Below are positions 49,971-58,814 of a stretch of 58,814 bases of DNA, piece by piece (position 1 is the stretch's first letter; the number at the start of each line of letters is the position of its first letter). Source of the DNA: an uncultured Dorea sp. (GTDB lineage: Bacteria; Bacillota; Clostridia; Lachnospirales; Lachnospiraceae); NCBI GenBank assembly GCA_910588745.1, contig CAJURK010000012.1, forward strand, positions 1 to 58,814. The letters are read 5' to 3'. Made by a program: the position numbers and the translations under genes. The notes under the pieces are model-generated. The model did no database searches. It saw only the letters and a list, made by a program, of their open reading frames with translations, and was not told the origin of the DNA.

Positions 49971-52900
49971 TTATAAGTCAAACAGGCTAAGCTGATTACT
50001 TTCCGGCAGATTTCCAAAAATTCCCAGTCCATTCATCAAGTCAATCACCGTCTTGCTGACTTTGGTGCGCTGACGAAAATCATCCCGGGACAGATAGGGG
50101 CCGTCCACCGCCGCCGCTTCCACTGCTTCAGCCGCTATCGCCCCCATCCCTTCAATACTGGAAAAAGGCGGCAGAAGTTTTCCATCTACAATCTCAAACC
50201 GGGACGCTTTCGACCGATACAAATCAATCGGGAGAAATTCAAAGCCTCTGGCGTACATTTCCTGTACAATCTTCATATCCTTTAAGGTATCCTGCTCCTT
50301 TTTCGATAATAGTTCCTTATTCTGGTACTCATTGATATGAAAGTTTAACTGCTCCTTCCCCTGGCACATCAGCTCATAAGAAAACGCGTCCGCGCGAATT
50401 CCGAAATAAGCCGCATAGTACGCCAGCGGATAATTAATCTTGCAGTAAGCAATCCGGTAGGCCATCATAACATAAGCCGCCGCATGAGCTTTCGGGAACA
50501 TATATTTAATTTTCTCGCAAGACCAGATATACCAGTCCGGTACTCCGTGCTTCGCCATGTCCTCCTTAAACTGGGGCCACTCCTTACATTTCCCCTTGGC
50601 CACCGCGCCTTTACGCACGCGCTCCATAATGGTAAAAGATTCCTCGCTGTCCATCCCCTTATTGATTAAATAGGTCATAATATCATCACGGGTACAGATT
50701 GCCGTGGAAATCGTAGCTTTGCCGCTGCGGATCAGCTCCTGGGCATTATTCAGCCACACATCCGTACCGTGGGACAGTCCTGAAATACGGATTAGATCGG
50801 ACAATGTCTGGGGTTTGGTATCCATAACCATCTGAATTACAAAATCTGTGCCGAATTCCGGGATCCCCATACATCCCACCGGACACCCTCCGATATCCGA
50901 AGGTTTGATCCCCAGCGCCTTTGTACTTTGAAACAAGGACATTACCCCCGGATCGTCCAAAGGGATGTCTGTCGCAACAAAACGTCGGTCTGTTTCATTA
51001 TATTCATTATCCATGGCAGGGGAACTGATATATTCCTCCAGTGTTTTAATCATGGTAGGATCATCGTGTCCCAAAATATCCAGCTTCAACAAGTTATGGT
51101 CGATGGAATGATAATCAAAATGCGTGGTTACAATATCCGTAGACATATCGTTTGCCGGATGCTGCACCGGCGTAAAAGAATTGATATCCTCCCCCAGAGG
51201 AAGTACGATAATTCCTCCCGGATGCTGTCCGGTACTCCTTCGGATTCCGGTACATCCCTGCACGATCCGGTCGATCTCGCAAATCCTCTTTCTCGCGTTC
51301 CGCTCTTCATAATAATTTTTGACAAATCCAAACGCGGTTTTATCCGCAAGAGTACCGATGGTTCCCGCCCGATAAGTCTGCCCGTCGCCAAAAATAACCT
51401 CGGTATACTTATGTGCGTTACTCTGGTAATCGCCGGAAAAATTCAAATCGATATCCGGCTCCTTATTCCCTTTAAATCCCAGGAACGTCTCAAAAGGAAT
51501 ATCAAACCCCGCTTTCACAAGGGGCGCGCCGCACTCCGGACAGGCCTTATCCGGCATATCCATCCCACAGCCTCCCGCATAGCTCCGTACTTCCTTGGAA
51601 TCAAAGTCGCTGTAGTGGCATTTCCCGCAGTAATAGTGGGGACTCAACGGATTCACCTCCGTAATCCCCGCCATTGTCGCCACAAAAGAAGAGCCTACCG
51701 ATCCCCGCGACCCCACCAGGTAACCGTCCTCATTGGATTTCCACACCAGCTTCTGGGCAATAATATACATCACCGCAAATCCGTTGGAAATAATCGAATT
51801 TAGTTCTCGCTCCAGCCGCTCCGTTACCACTTCCGGAAGTTTATCTCCATACATTTCATGAGCTTTTTTATAGCAAATTTCCCGCAGGGTTTTATCCGAA
51901 TCCGGAATCACCGGAGGACATTTATCCGGCCGTACCGGGGAAATTTTCTCCACCCAATCGGCAATCATATTAGGATTGTCAATCACAATTTCATGAGCCT
52001 TCTCGGATCCCAGATACTCGAACTCTTCCAGCATCTCTTCCGTTGTCCTCAGATACAGAGGCGCCTGTTCATCCGCGTCCGTAAAACCTTTCCCCGCCAT
52101 AATAATCCGACGGTACACCTCGTCCTCCGGATTTAAGAAATGCACGTCGCAGGTAGCCACCACCGGCTTATGGAACTTTTCCCCAAGCTCAATGATCTTC
52201 CGGTTAATATCCTTTAAATCCTCTTCATCCTTCACCTTGGAAATACGCTCGCTGGCAATCATAAAACGGTTGTTTCCCAAAGGCTGAATTTCCAGATAAT
52301 CATAATAATTCACAATCCGCGCAATCCGTTCCTCGGACTTATCGTTTAAGATTGCCTGGTAAAGTTCTCCCGCCTCGCAGGCGCTTCCAAGAATCAGTCC
52401 TTCTCTGTATTTGGAAAATTCGCTCTTGGGAATCCTGGGCCTTCGTCCAAAATACTGGGTATGAGCCTTGGATATAAGGGTATACAGATTTGTCCTGCCA
52501 ATATCATTTCTGGCAAGGATAATCGCATGGTACGTAGGAAGCTTCCTGACCGCGTCCACGTTGCTGGCGCCAAAGTGATTCAGCCCTTTTAAGTCATGGA
52601 TATCCCGCTCTTTTAACATCTTGATAAATTTCACAAAAATTTCAGCCGTAGCCCCTGCGTCGTCTACCGCACGGTGGTGGTTTTCCAAAGAAATATTCAA
52701 AGCCTTCGCCACAATGTTCAGCTTGAACTTGGCAAGCGTCGGCATCAAAATCCGAGCCATAGCCACCGTATCCACCGAAGTCAGATCCGGCGTCAAATCC
52801 AGGTAACGCATATTCTGTTCAATAAAGCCCACATCAAACCCGGCATTGTGCGCAACCAGCGCAGCCCCTTTTGAAAACGCAAGAAACTGCGGCAGAACCG

Positions 52901-54548
52901 TCTCAATATCCGGCGCGTCCATTACCATGCTGTCGTTGATGCCGGTAAGCTGGGTAATCCGAAAAGGAATCGGAATTTTGGGATTCACAAAGGTGCTGAA
53001 ACGCTCTGTAATCTGCCCTTTCTCAACTTTTACCGCACCAATCTCGATAATTCGGTCAGAAATCGGACTAAACCCCGTAGTCTCTAAGTCGAATACCACG
53101 AACGTATCTTCCAATGTCTGCCCCTTTTCATTCACTGCCACGTCTTTCAAGTCATCCACTAGATATGCCTCTACCCCATAGATAATCTTGAACGGATCGT
53201 CTTTGTCCAAACGCTCGATATAATGATTCGCATCCGTAAATGCCTGTACCACTCCATGATCCGTAATGGCGATAGCCTTATGCCCCCAATCATGGGCGCG
53301 CTTTACAATATCAGTCACCTCGGACACTCCGTCCATATCGCTCATCTTTGTATGGCAGTGAAGCTCTACCCGCTTTTCCGGATAGGTATCTTTTCTTGAT
53401 ATGGTAAAATCCGTAATTTTCCGTATTCCGGCCACGGAACCGATGGTAAGCTGCCCGTCAAATTTGTCGATGGTAGTCACTCCTTTGATTTTCAAAAACG
53501 CGCCCTGCTTAATTTCGCCTAAAAGCTCTGGAAGCTGCTCGTTTCTCACAAACATTTTTACCATAATCGTATCTGTAAAATCCGTCACAGCATACATAAG
53601 AATCGTCTTTTCGTTCCGAATCTCTCTCGTATCAAAGCTTATCACCTTGCCTCGAATGGTAATCTCTCCCATCTCTCCCGCAACCGTATTCAACTCAATC
53701 GGAGCGTCGTCAAAATCCCGTCCGAATATCATGTTCGGATCGTCTGATTTTCGGAAACCTCCGCCTGCCCCGGCAGGTTTCCCGGACTGCCTTCCAAATC
53801 CATAATTTCTTCCGGAAGCCTCCTTTTTCCCCTGTATGCCGGAAACCGGCTTCTCCTGCTTATCCGTTCTTTTCTCCCGGTCTGCGCCGGCCTTAGAAGC
53901 CGCGCCCGCTTTTTGCAGTTCTTTTTTATCAGCTTCTGCCTGTTCTTTTTCTTGGCGCTGCCTGCCCAGCGCCTGGTTGCGTTCCATAATAGCCGCAACT
54001 TCCTGCTGCAGGCGAAGTTCGTTGAATTTCAGCTTGCTTTCCTTTGGCTGTTCGTACGTCACCCGCACTTCAATGGGTACATGGAACCGCTCTTCAAACA
54101 TATTCCGAAGCATCCCAACCAGCGATTCCTTTTTCCCCTTTGCAACCACCGAATCCAGAAGCTTTAAGCATAAAATATTGCCGTTTTCAAAGCTGTAGGA
54201 CGCCGTTTTCAGCATATTGCACTCCACCCTGCTCTTCCGGCAAATTTCCAGAAGCATGCTGTCGTAATACTCCCGCATCAAATTCTCCGGCGTATACTGT
54301 TCTGACAGCCCATAGCTTTCCACTATCGCAATCGAAATAGAATTTCGGGCAAACAACTGCTCTTTTATGGCATTTTCCGCCGAATAGATGTACCGCTTCT
54401 GTATCAGATGCTTAGAAAAAATATGGACGTTCAGATAATCTCTCTTACTGTTCGTGGCAACCTTCTCCACCTCCACGCCAGCAAACTGCATGCTCAATTC
54501 ATCGTTCATTTTTAGGGTCGGAAACACCTCGAAAAACGCTTTGCTCAT
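49971..54548 (-). CDS. polC: DNA polymerase III PolC-type alpha subunit
   Basis: 1525 residues, the replicative polymerase of low-GC Gram-positives. In order: N-terminal domain, a Lys/Gln/Ala-rich linker (~185-275), an OB fold (~297-385), PHP domain (VELHCHTKMSDMDGVSE, ~395), an inserted 3'-5' proofreading exonuclease (FVVFDLETTGFSP, ~485) with HNAGFDVGFI and HRAVDDAGAT, then palm (EPDIDLNFSGDYQ), fingers and helix-hairpin-helix with a zinc-binding CGKCHYSDF ... CPECGAP. Slightly longer than the usual ~1440 because of the linker. The GTG at 54557 is too close to the GGAG, so the ATG at 54548 is chosen. Confidence 0.97.
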   Translation of the reverse strand: MSKAFFEVFPTLKMNDELSMQFAGVEVEKVATNSKRDYLNVHIFSKHLIQKRYIYSAENAIKEQLFARNSISIAIVESYGLSEQYTPENLMREYYDSMLLEICRKSRVECNMLKTASYSFENGNILCLKLLDSVVAKGKKESLVGMLRNMFEERFHVPIEVRVTYEQPKESKLKFNELRLQQEVAAIMERNQALGRQRQEKEQAEADKKELQKAGAASKAGADREKRTDKQEKPVSGIQGKKEASGRNYGFGRQSGKPAGAGGGFRKSDDPNMIFGRDFDDAPIELNTVAGEMGEITIRGKVISFDTREIRNEKTILMYAVTDFTDTIMVKMFVRNEQLPELLGEIKQGAFLKIKGVTTIDKFDGQLTIGSVAGIRKITDFTISRKDTYPEKRVELHCHTKMSDMDGVSEVTDIVKRAHDWGHKAIAITDHGVVQAFTDANHYIERLDKDDPFKIIYGVEAYLVDDLKDVAVNEKGQTLEDTFVVFDLETTGFSPISDRIIEIGAVKVEKGQITERFSTFVNPKIPIPFRITQLTGINDSMVMDAPDIETVLPQFLAFSKGAALVAHNAGFDVGFIEQNMRYLDLTPDLTSVDTVAMARILMPTLAKFKLNIVAKALNISLENHHRAVDDAGATAEIFVKFIKMLKERDIHDLKGLNHFGASNVDAVRKLPTYHAIILARNDIGRTNLYTLISKAHTQYFGRRPRIPKSEFSKYREGLILGSACEAGELYQAILNDKSEERIARIVNYYDYLEIQPLGNNRFMIASERISKVKDEEDLKDINRKIIELGEKFHKPVVATCDVHFLNPEDEVYRRIIMAGKGFTDADEQAPLYLRTTEEMLEEFEYLGSEKAHEIVIDNPNMIADWVEKISPVRPDKCPPVIPDSDKTLREICYKKAHEMYGDKLPEVVTERLERELNSIISNGFAVMYIIAQKLVWKSNEDGYLVGSRGSVGSSFVATMAGITEVNPLSPHYYCGKCHYSDFDSKEVRSYAGGCGMDMPDKACPECGAPLVKAGFDIPFETFLGFKGNKEPDIDLNFSGDYQSNAHKYTEVIFGDGQTYRAGTIGTLADKTAFGFVKNYYEERNARKRICEIDRIVQGCTGIRRSTGQHPGGIIVLPLGEDINSFTPVQHPANDMSTDIVTTHFDYHSIDHNLLKLDILGHDDPTMIKTLEEYISSPAMDNEYNETDRRFVATDIPLDDPGVMSLFQSTKALGIKPSDIGGCPVGCMGIPEFGTDFVIQMVMDTKPQTLSDLIRISGLSHGTDVWLNNAQELIRSGKATISTAICTRDDIMTYLINKGMDSEESFTIMERVRKGAVAKGKCKEWPQFKEDMAKHGVPDWYIWSCEKIKYMFPKAHAAAYVMMAYRIAYCKINYPLAYYAAYFGIRADAFSYELMCQGKEQLNFHINEYQNKELLSKKEQDTLKDMKIVQEMYARGFEFLPIDLYRSKASRFEIVDGKLLPPFSSIEGMGAIAAEAVEAAAVDGPYLSRDDFRQRTKVSKTVIDLMNGLGIFGNLPESNQLSLFDL

Positions 54549-54629
54549 TTCTATCACAACTCCTATCCCAATCTATCGTACTCCAATTCTTCCTGACGCT
54601 TTACCTGGTAAAACACATTCTTATGAAAA

Positions 54630-54675
54630 GACAAAGAAAGCCCTCTACCAACACTGTCTTAAACATGGTAGAGGG
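54630..54675 (-). terminator. Terminator upstream of polC (end of the lipocalin-like gene)
   Basis: CCCTCTACCA / TGGTAGAGGG, perfect 10-bp stem with a 15-nt loop, followed on the minus strand by CTTTCTTTGTCTTTTC. Confidence 0.85.
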
Positions 54676-54694
54676 ATTGGCCCATACTTCTTTA

Positions 54695-55153
54695 TTATTC
54701 TTTCACAAACAGCATCTGCTCCCCATATTCCCGCTCTGTCAAGGTCAGCTCTTCCTGGTCGATACTGTAATCAAAGGTCGTTAGAAGCGAGCTGGCCGCG
54801 CTCTCTAACATCTCGCCGGTAATCTGCCCATCCGAATCCTTCACCGCTTTTTCCTTCGCAGACTCATCCATCTTAATACTGATCGTCTTCTCGTCCTTAT
54901 CAATGCTGTAATCCAGCGTCATCTTAATGCCTTCTCCCTCCAATGCTTCCGGAATACTAACCGTCAGAGAATTACTTCCTTTGATGCTCACTACCATATC
55001 GGAGTCTTCATTTCTCCAGGTACCCTCCAATGGGTTTGCCCGAAACATCTTCACCAGAAAAAATGATGCAATCACAACAACCAATACCGAAGATACCGTT
55101 ATTACAATCCGCCACAGCCTGCTTCTTTTTAATTCTTCTTCTTTCGATAACAT
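54695..55153 (-). CDS. Membrane-anchored protein with an extracytoplasmic beta domain, unknown
   Basis: 152 residues. A basic cytoplasmic N-terminus (MLSKEEELKRSRLWR), one membrane helix (IVITVSSVLVVVIASFFLV) and an outer domain beginning NPLEGTWRNEDSDMVVSIKG, rich in beta strands. The LEGTW...D pattern recalls small lipocalin-like DUF5640-type domains, but I cannot assign it firmly. GAGAGG nine bases upstream supports the ATG at 55153; the longer frame adds 27 implausible residues. Divergent from the XRE regulator. Confidence 0.75.
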   Translation of the reverse strand: MLSKEEELKRSRLWRIVITVSSVLVVVIASFFLVKMFRANPLEGTWRNEDSDMVVSIKGSNSLTVSIPEALEGEGIKMTLDYSIDKDEKTISIKMDESAKEKAVKDSDGQITGEMLESAASSLLTTFDYSIDQEELTLTEREYGEQMLFVKE

Positions 55154-55328
55154 CAATCCATTCCTCTCAATTTCATTCTTTCCGCTATCCGCAAAACGAA
55201 CGTATCCTTCTCTTATTATACTCAGCCTTTTCATAAATTATAGTTTTTTTATTGTTAGCTGTCAACCATCAGTCAAAAGAGTTACAGCGTCTCACACAAG
55301 CACAAATTGTAATATCATTGTGCTTTTC

Positions 55329-55406
55329 TGACACTTTTTGTTTTTAATTTGCTGATTTTTGACACATTTTGTCCCAATTGACGGCACAATTGGTAAAATA
55401 TGGAAT
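55329..55406 (+). promoter_or_regulatory. Promoter and repeat sites of the XRE gene
   Basis: TTGACG (55378-55383), 17-nt spacer, TGGAAT. Upstream, TGACAC[T/A]TTTTG occurs at 55329 and 55360, 31 bp apart, and CCAATT-8 nt-AATTGG overlaps the -35. Candidate autoregulatory operators. Confidence 0.55.
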
Positions 55407-55435
55407 ATGCATAAATTATAACAGGAGGTAGGAAC

Positions 55436-55795
55436 ATGTCCCTTTCACAAAAACTAAAACTTCTCCGCGCCGAACACAATATGACACAGGAACAGCTTGC
55501 CGCACAGATCAATGTTGCAAGAGCCACCATCTCCGGGTATGAAACAAGAAACCGTCAGCCTTCCCACGAGAAGCTGACATCCATTGCCGAAACTTTTCAT
55601 GTATCTGTCGATTATCTTCTGGATAATGAAGAATCTTTCCCCGCGGCAGAATTCTCGCTACTGCAGGAACGTCTGCTGGACGAAGAAGTATTTACGCTGT
55701 ACAAGGATCTGTCCAGAACTTCTAAGGAAGACATTTATAAACATGTCCGTCTGCTGACGCTGTGGGAAAATCAGAAACGTTACCTGCTTCCGTAA
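55436..55795 (+). CDS. XRE-family helix-turn-helix regulator
   Basis: 119 residues. The Cro/C1-type HTH occupies residues 1-62 (LKLLRAEHNMTQEQLAAQINVARATISGYETRNRQPSHEKL ... VSVDYLLDN). A short helical C-terminal part (LLQERLLDEEVFTLYKDLSRTSKEDIYKHVRLLTLW) may dimerise. AGGAGG precedes the ATG. Divergent from the membrane-anchored protein gene, which may be its target. Confidence 0.92.
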   Translation: MSLSQKLKLLRAEHNMTQEQLAAQINVARATISGYETRNRQPSHEKLTSIAETFHVSVDYLLDNEESFPAAEFSLLQERLLDEEVFTLYKDLSRTSKEDIYKHVRLLTLWENQKRYLLP

Positions 55796-55836
55796 GAGCC
55801 TCGGAAGCCTCCTTTTTGTCCGCAAAAAACAACCGG

Positions 55837-56571
55837 CTACCGTCCCGTAAAACGTTCATATACATACGTATTCGCTTCTATTTCCTGACTGTCGTCCAGA
55901 GGCAGAAGCTGGCTTGTCCCATACTTCCTTTCCAGCGCCTTTGCAATCAGCCAGTCGCAGACTTGGGGATTTTTCGGAAGAAGCGGCCCGTGCAGATACG
56001 TTCCTATCATATTCTTATATACCACGCCTTCATAACCGCTCTCTCCATCGTTGCCCGCTCCATAAAGCACTTTTCCAAATGGCTGATTCCCATTGATATA
56101 GGTGCGTCCGCCGTGGTTTTCAAAGCCTACCACCGGCATGGCTGTCAGCTCGCTCTGCAGGACAATATTACTAATCAAGCGCCCTTCCCCCTGTTCCGTA
56201 TACAAGTCCACCAGATCCAGCCCCTGAATCGTTCCTTCTTCCGTCTTATAATATTTGCCTAAAAGCTGATAGCCTCCGCACACGGCGATCACAACGCCAT
56301 AATCCTCGACATATGCCTTAAAATCTTCCCGAATTTCCTGCAGTTTCTGACAGACAATTCTCTGTTCCCTGTCAGAACCGCCTCCTAACAGTACGATATC
56401 AAGCTGCGCAAAATCAATCCTATCCCCTAGATTATACTCTACAGTCTCTGCCTCAATACCTCTCCATTTGCAGCGCTGCATCATGCAGGCAATATTTCCT
56501 CTGTCCCCATAAAGGTTCAAAAGATCCGGATACAAATGCCCGATTCTAATCTTTCTTATATCCTCCATCAC
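55837..56571 (-). CDS. gatD: Lipid II isoglutaminyl synthase, glutaminase subunit
   Basis: 244 residues of the GATase1-like CobB/CobQ type. The catalytic Cys is in VIAVCGGYQLLG and the His in IGTYLHGPLLP; HLYPDLLNLYGDRGNI is the family start. It releases ammonia from glutamine for MurT, which amidates the D-Glu of lipid II. The ATG overlaps the murT stop (ATGA). Confidence 0.95.
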   Translation of the reverse strand: MMEDIRKIRIGHLYPDLLNLYGDRGNIACMMQRCKWRGIEAETVEYNLGDRIDFAQLDIVLLGGGSDREQRIVCQKLQEIREDFKAYVEDYGVVIAVCGGYQLLGKYYKTEEGTIQGLDLVDLYTEQGEGRLISNIVLQSELTAMPVVGFENHGGRTYINGNQPFGKVLYGAGNDGESGYEGVVYKNMIGTYLHGPLLPKNPQVCDWLIAKALERKYGTSQLLPLDDSQEIEANTYVYERFTGR

Positions 56572-57908
56572 TTTTGTCCCTCCATTTTCTTCAAAACCAT
56601 CCTGGTGCTAAACAGCGCCGTATAATTTACCAGAACATACAGATTGCCGCATCCCTTCTCAATGCATTCATGAATCGCCTTGGTCACATCCTCTTCCAAT
56701 ACGGACGGAATATCCACGTATTTCAGCCGCAGGCGCATATCCTGGCAGCGAATGCCGCTAACTATAATAGAATTCGCGTTCGTATCCTTAAACCGGTCAA
56801 AATCCACGTCCCAAAGCCAGGAAATATCGGTTCCGTCCTGCGCGTTATCATTAATCACAATAATTACGTCTTTCGGCGTACTATCCTGCATAACTGCGGA
56901 AATATTCTGATTAAACCCGGCAGGATTTTTAGCAAGATTCAGAACAACCTTCGTTCCCCTGATATGAAATTCCTCCATACGTCCATTCTCCGGATTAAAT
57001 TCTTCTAGCATCCGGCAAAAATGTACCGCGTCAATCCCGGCGCTCCTAATAGCGGCATAAGCCGCAAGAATATTATATACATTATAAAAACCCTTGTAAT
57101 TCGCCGAAATCCTTCGGTTCTCCACCGTAAATGACAGCCCGTCCCCCAACTGAATTTCAGAAGCGTCAAAATCAATCGCAGGACGTTTGAAATCGCAGGC
57201 TGTACAGGCATAGTCCCCCAACTGGCTGTAATGATAAAAATTGTAGCGCATCATCGCGCCGCATTTCTTACAGAACCGTCCTTCCCTGATTTCCCGAGAG
57301 TCCTTATCTTCCACTACCTGCTCGCTGATTCCGTAAGCAATATATGGATTCCCTGTATCCATGGCAAGAAACGAGGACAACGCGTCATCCCCGTTCACAA
57401 TTACCGTCATATCCGGAGCCGTCTGTATCACTTCTTTCAAGAGATTCATGGTAATATCAATCTCCCCATAACGGTCAAGCTGATCCCGGAACAGGTTTGT
57501 CAGCACCATATAATCCGGTTTGAAATACGGGAATACACGCTTGGTAGACGCCTCGTCAATCTCAATACTGGCACAGTCCGCATCCAGATTCCCGCTCCAT
57601 CCGGCCGCAAGCGCAAATGCCGCCGCCACGCCGTTTAACATATTAGAACCGGTGTGGTTGCAGACCACCTTCTTCCCTTCCGCCTCTAAAGCCGCGCACA
57701 GCATATTATTCGTAGTCGTCTTTCCGTTCGTCCCACATACAATAAAAATATGTTCTCTCACCTGGCCTGCAAGCTCAGACAGGATATTGGGACAGATCTT
57801 CAGCGCAATCCTTCCCGCCCAGGTTACGCCCTGCCTGTGAAAAACATGCACGCTTACCTTCTCCGCACATTTGGCAGCCCAGACTGCCAGTATTCTTCGT
57901 AACTTCAT
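56568..57908 (-). CDS. murT: Lipid II isoglutaminyl synthase, MurT subunit
   Basis: 446-residue Mur-ligase homologue. ATP site FIVCGTNGKTTTNNM, Mur-ligase centre IEIDEAST and LTNLFRDQLDRYGEID, and a zinc ribbon inserted in the middle domain (CKKCGAMMRYNFYHYSQLGDYACTAC) that marks MurT. With GatD it converts the D-glutamate of the stem peptide to D-isoglutamine at the membrane. Divergent from the small-RNA candidate. Confidence 0.96.
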   Translation of the reverse strand: MKLRRILAVWAAKCAEKVSVHVFHRQGVTWAGRIALKICPNILSELAGQVREHIFIVCGTNGKTTTNNMLCAALEAEGKKVVCNHTGSNMLNGVAAAFALAAGWSGNLDADCASIEIDEASTKRVFPYFKPDYMVLTNLFRDQLDRYGEIDITMNLLKEVIQTAPDMTVIVNGDDALSSFLAMDTGNPYIAYGISEQVVEDKDSREIREGRFCKKCGAMMRYNFYHYSQLGDYACTACDFKRPAIDFDASEIQLGDGLSFTVENRRISANYKGFYNVYNILAAYAAIRSAGIDAVHFCRMLEEFNPENGRMEEFHIRGTKVVLNLAKNPAGFNQNISAVMQDSTPKDVIIVINDNAQDGTDISWLWDVDFDRFKDTNANSIIVSGIRCQDMRLRLKYVDIPSVLEEDVTKAIHECIEKGCGNLYVLVNYTALFSTRMVLKKMEGQK

Positions 57909-58113
57909 ACTCTTTTCCTCATTATCTACGGATGGCTTTCCGTTACTTGAAATACATCCGGTAATCTTTCATTACAATTCGTACATCTGTACAACTTGTT
58001 ATTCTATCTATCAAATTTTACTTGATTCACAGGAACAAGTCAACCTGCCCTTTTTGTTATATTTTTCACAAAAAAGTCGTGAAAAATCCCTAAAAAATTG
58101 TATTTTATTCATA
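57909..58113. other. Gene-free region upstream of murT
   Basis: AT-rich; carries the murT leader on the minus strand and ends at the small-RNA promoter on the plus strand. A CACAAAAAAGTCGTG-type dyad near 58067-58083 is the only other pattern I see. Confidence 0.5.
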
Positions 58114-58142
58114 TTTACAAGGTTGCTTTCCTATGCTAAAAT
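58114..58142 (+). promoter_or_regulatory. Promoter of the small-RNA candidate
   Basis: TTTACA, 17-nt spacer, TAAAAT on the plus strand. No coding region follows before a terminator. Confidence 0.65.
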
Positions 58143-58148
58143 ACTAAC

Positions 58149-58316
58149 AGAAATGAGATAGACAAATATTTAACAACAAATATCGGCGTCTAAGGACGCA
58201 TGATTCTGACAGTCAACCATACTACATGTTGGAATCATTAATCCTTTTATTCATACAATAGAATCCTTTTAAACAGACACTCCGGCCATTCCTCTCGGCT
58301 GGAGCGTTTGCTTTTT
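58149..58316 (+). ncRNA. Candidate small RNA, about 165 nt
   Basis: Begins about 7 nt after the -10 box and ends with a terminator (CTCCGGCC/GGCTGGAG extended by AAACAGACA/GCGTTTG, then TTTTT at 58312-58316). Internal hairpins: GCGTC-TAAG-GACGC (58186-58199) and TGATTC...CAAC/GTTG-GAATCA (58201-58237). There is no open frame of note, and the next gene is on the other strand, so this is not a leader. It matches no RNA family I can recall. Confidence 0.55.
58271..58316 (+). terminator. Terminator of the small-RNA candidate
   Basis: Stem CTCCGGCC/GGCTGGAG with outer A/T-rich pairing and a plus-strand TTTTT. The minus strand has no T-run, so it serves the plus strand. Confidence 0.8.
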
Positions 58317-58342
58317 ACGGCTTTCTATCCTGATATTCTCTT

Positions 58343-58792
58343 CTATACTAATTTTTCCAGAAGGGCTGTACAGCCCTCTTTTACATCCTCATAAGTCCGG
58401 TCAAAGTTCCCCGTGTACCAGGGATCCGCAATATCCCTTTCTTTCCCGGCAAATTCCAGAAGTTTATGAATCTTGCCGTCCTTATCGCCGCCGGCAATCC
58501 GGTTCATATTCCTGATATTCGCCGCATCCATACCGATCAGATAATCATACTGGCTATAATCCTGGCGCGTCATCTGCCTTGCACGGTGATGCAGCACCGG
58601 AAAGCCGATCTCATTCAGCTTGCGAACCGTTCCATAATGAGGGCCGTTCCCAATCTCTTCCCGGCTGGTAGCTGCTGAATCAATCTGAAATTCACTTTGT
58701 TTTCCACATTTATTCACCATGTCCTGGAATACAAATTGAGCCATGGTGCTTCTGCACACGTTGCCGTGGCAGACGAATAAAATTTTTATCAT
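58343..58792 (-). CDS. Low-molecular-weight protein-tyrosine phosphatase
   Basis: 149 residues. The C(X)5R loop VCHGNVCRSTMAQ carries the nucleophile Cys8 and Arg14, and the general acid Asp is in IADPWYTGNF. Such enzymes dephosphorylate tyrosine kinases of capsule synthesis or arginine-phosphate; arsenate reduction by the same fold is less likely given the intact PTP loop. Stand-alone here. Confidence 0.93.
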   Translation of the reverse strand: MIKILFVCHGNVCRSTMAQFVFQDMVNKCGKQSEFQIDSAATSREEIGNGPHYGTVRKLNEIGFPVLHHRARQMTRQDYSQYDYLIGMDAANIRNMNRIAGGDKDGKIHKLLEFAGKERDIADPWYTGNFDRTYEDVKEGCTALLEKLV

Positions 58793-58814
58793 ATCTTTTA
58801 TATCCCTTCATAAG

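Noticed and set aside
58149..58316. Guanidine-II or cyclic-di-GMP riboswitch
   Set aside because: The GCGTC-TAAG-GACGC loop lacks the ACGR loops of guanidine-II, the GEMM core is absent, and no gene lies downstream on the same strand.

Overview
The window is a 58.8-kb chromosomal stretch of a low-to-mid GC Gram-positive anaerobe, most likely a gut Lachnospiraceae (Clostridia). The evidence is a PolC-type replicative polymerase, MurT/GatD, ScpA/ScpB, a DUF4317 gene, a sodium-pumping decarboxylase operon, an indolepyruvate:ferredoxin oxidoreductase, and strong AGGAGG ribosome sites. I cannot name the genus from sequence alone. Most genes lie on the minus strand. No rRNA, tRNA or CRISPR array is visible.

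Layout. 1-8.8 kb: pyrH (cut by the window edge), a cytidylate-kinase-like gene, tRNA dihydrouridine synthase coupled to a GH36 alpha-galactosidase, a tandem PPK2 kinase, and small metabolic genes. 9.0-14.4 kb: one operon for a carboxyltransferase/sodium pump that holds transcarboxylase-like parts (12S-, 1.3S- and 5S-like) plus OadB and OadG. 14.6-16.6 kb: a 2-isopropylmalate synthase with an AraC-type DNA-binding domain fused to its C-terminus. 16.8-20.5 kb: a D-Ala-D-Ala carboxypeptidase, scpB, scpA and a phosphoesterase.

20.6-28.3 kb: a second carboxypeptidase gene (dacF-like) is split by a 6.4-kb element bounded by 11-bp direct repeats (AACGACGCCTG) lying exactly on the catalytic SxN codons. 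The element carries a large serine recombinase, a small TnpW-like ORF, a sigma factor, DUF2461, an orphan ABC ATPase, an HD hydrolase and an unknown gene. Joining the repeats restores a 451-residue reading frame in register, so precise excision would recreate the gene, as in the skin-type intervening elements of sporulating bacteria.

28.5-39.6 kb: DUF4317, pentapeptide protein, YbaK-like deacylase, Maf, an SPFH/TPM/zinc-ribbon membrane cluster, an orphan substrate-binding lipoprotein, 5-FCL, a 118-bp-period tandem repeat, PTS enzyme I and a cold-shock protein. 39.7-44.3 kb: an aromatic 2-oxoacid module (iorA, iorB, aryl-acetate:CoA ligase, ACT protein) with a 375-nt leader before the ligase that contains a clear H-type pseudoknot. 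44.4-58.8 kb: MnmM, a PadR-controlled SEDS-like membrane protein, a J-domain protein flanked by long hairpins, a prepilin-type peptidase, a DMT transporter, PolC, an XRE regulator, GatD/MurT, an unannotated small-RNA candidate and a low-molecular-weight phosphatase.

Intergenic DNA is rich in structure: two near-complete 220-bp hairpins, shorter ones, and a scattered palindrome family (GTTACTGTTCAC type). The best candidates for undescribed biology are the in-frame dacF-interrupting element, the LeuA-AraC fusion, the 118-bp repeat array and the pseudoknot leader.
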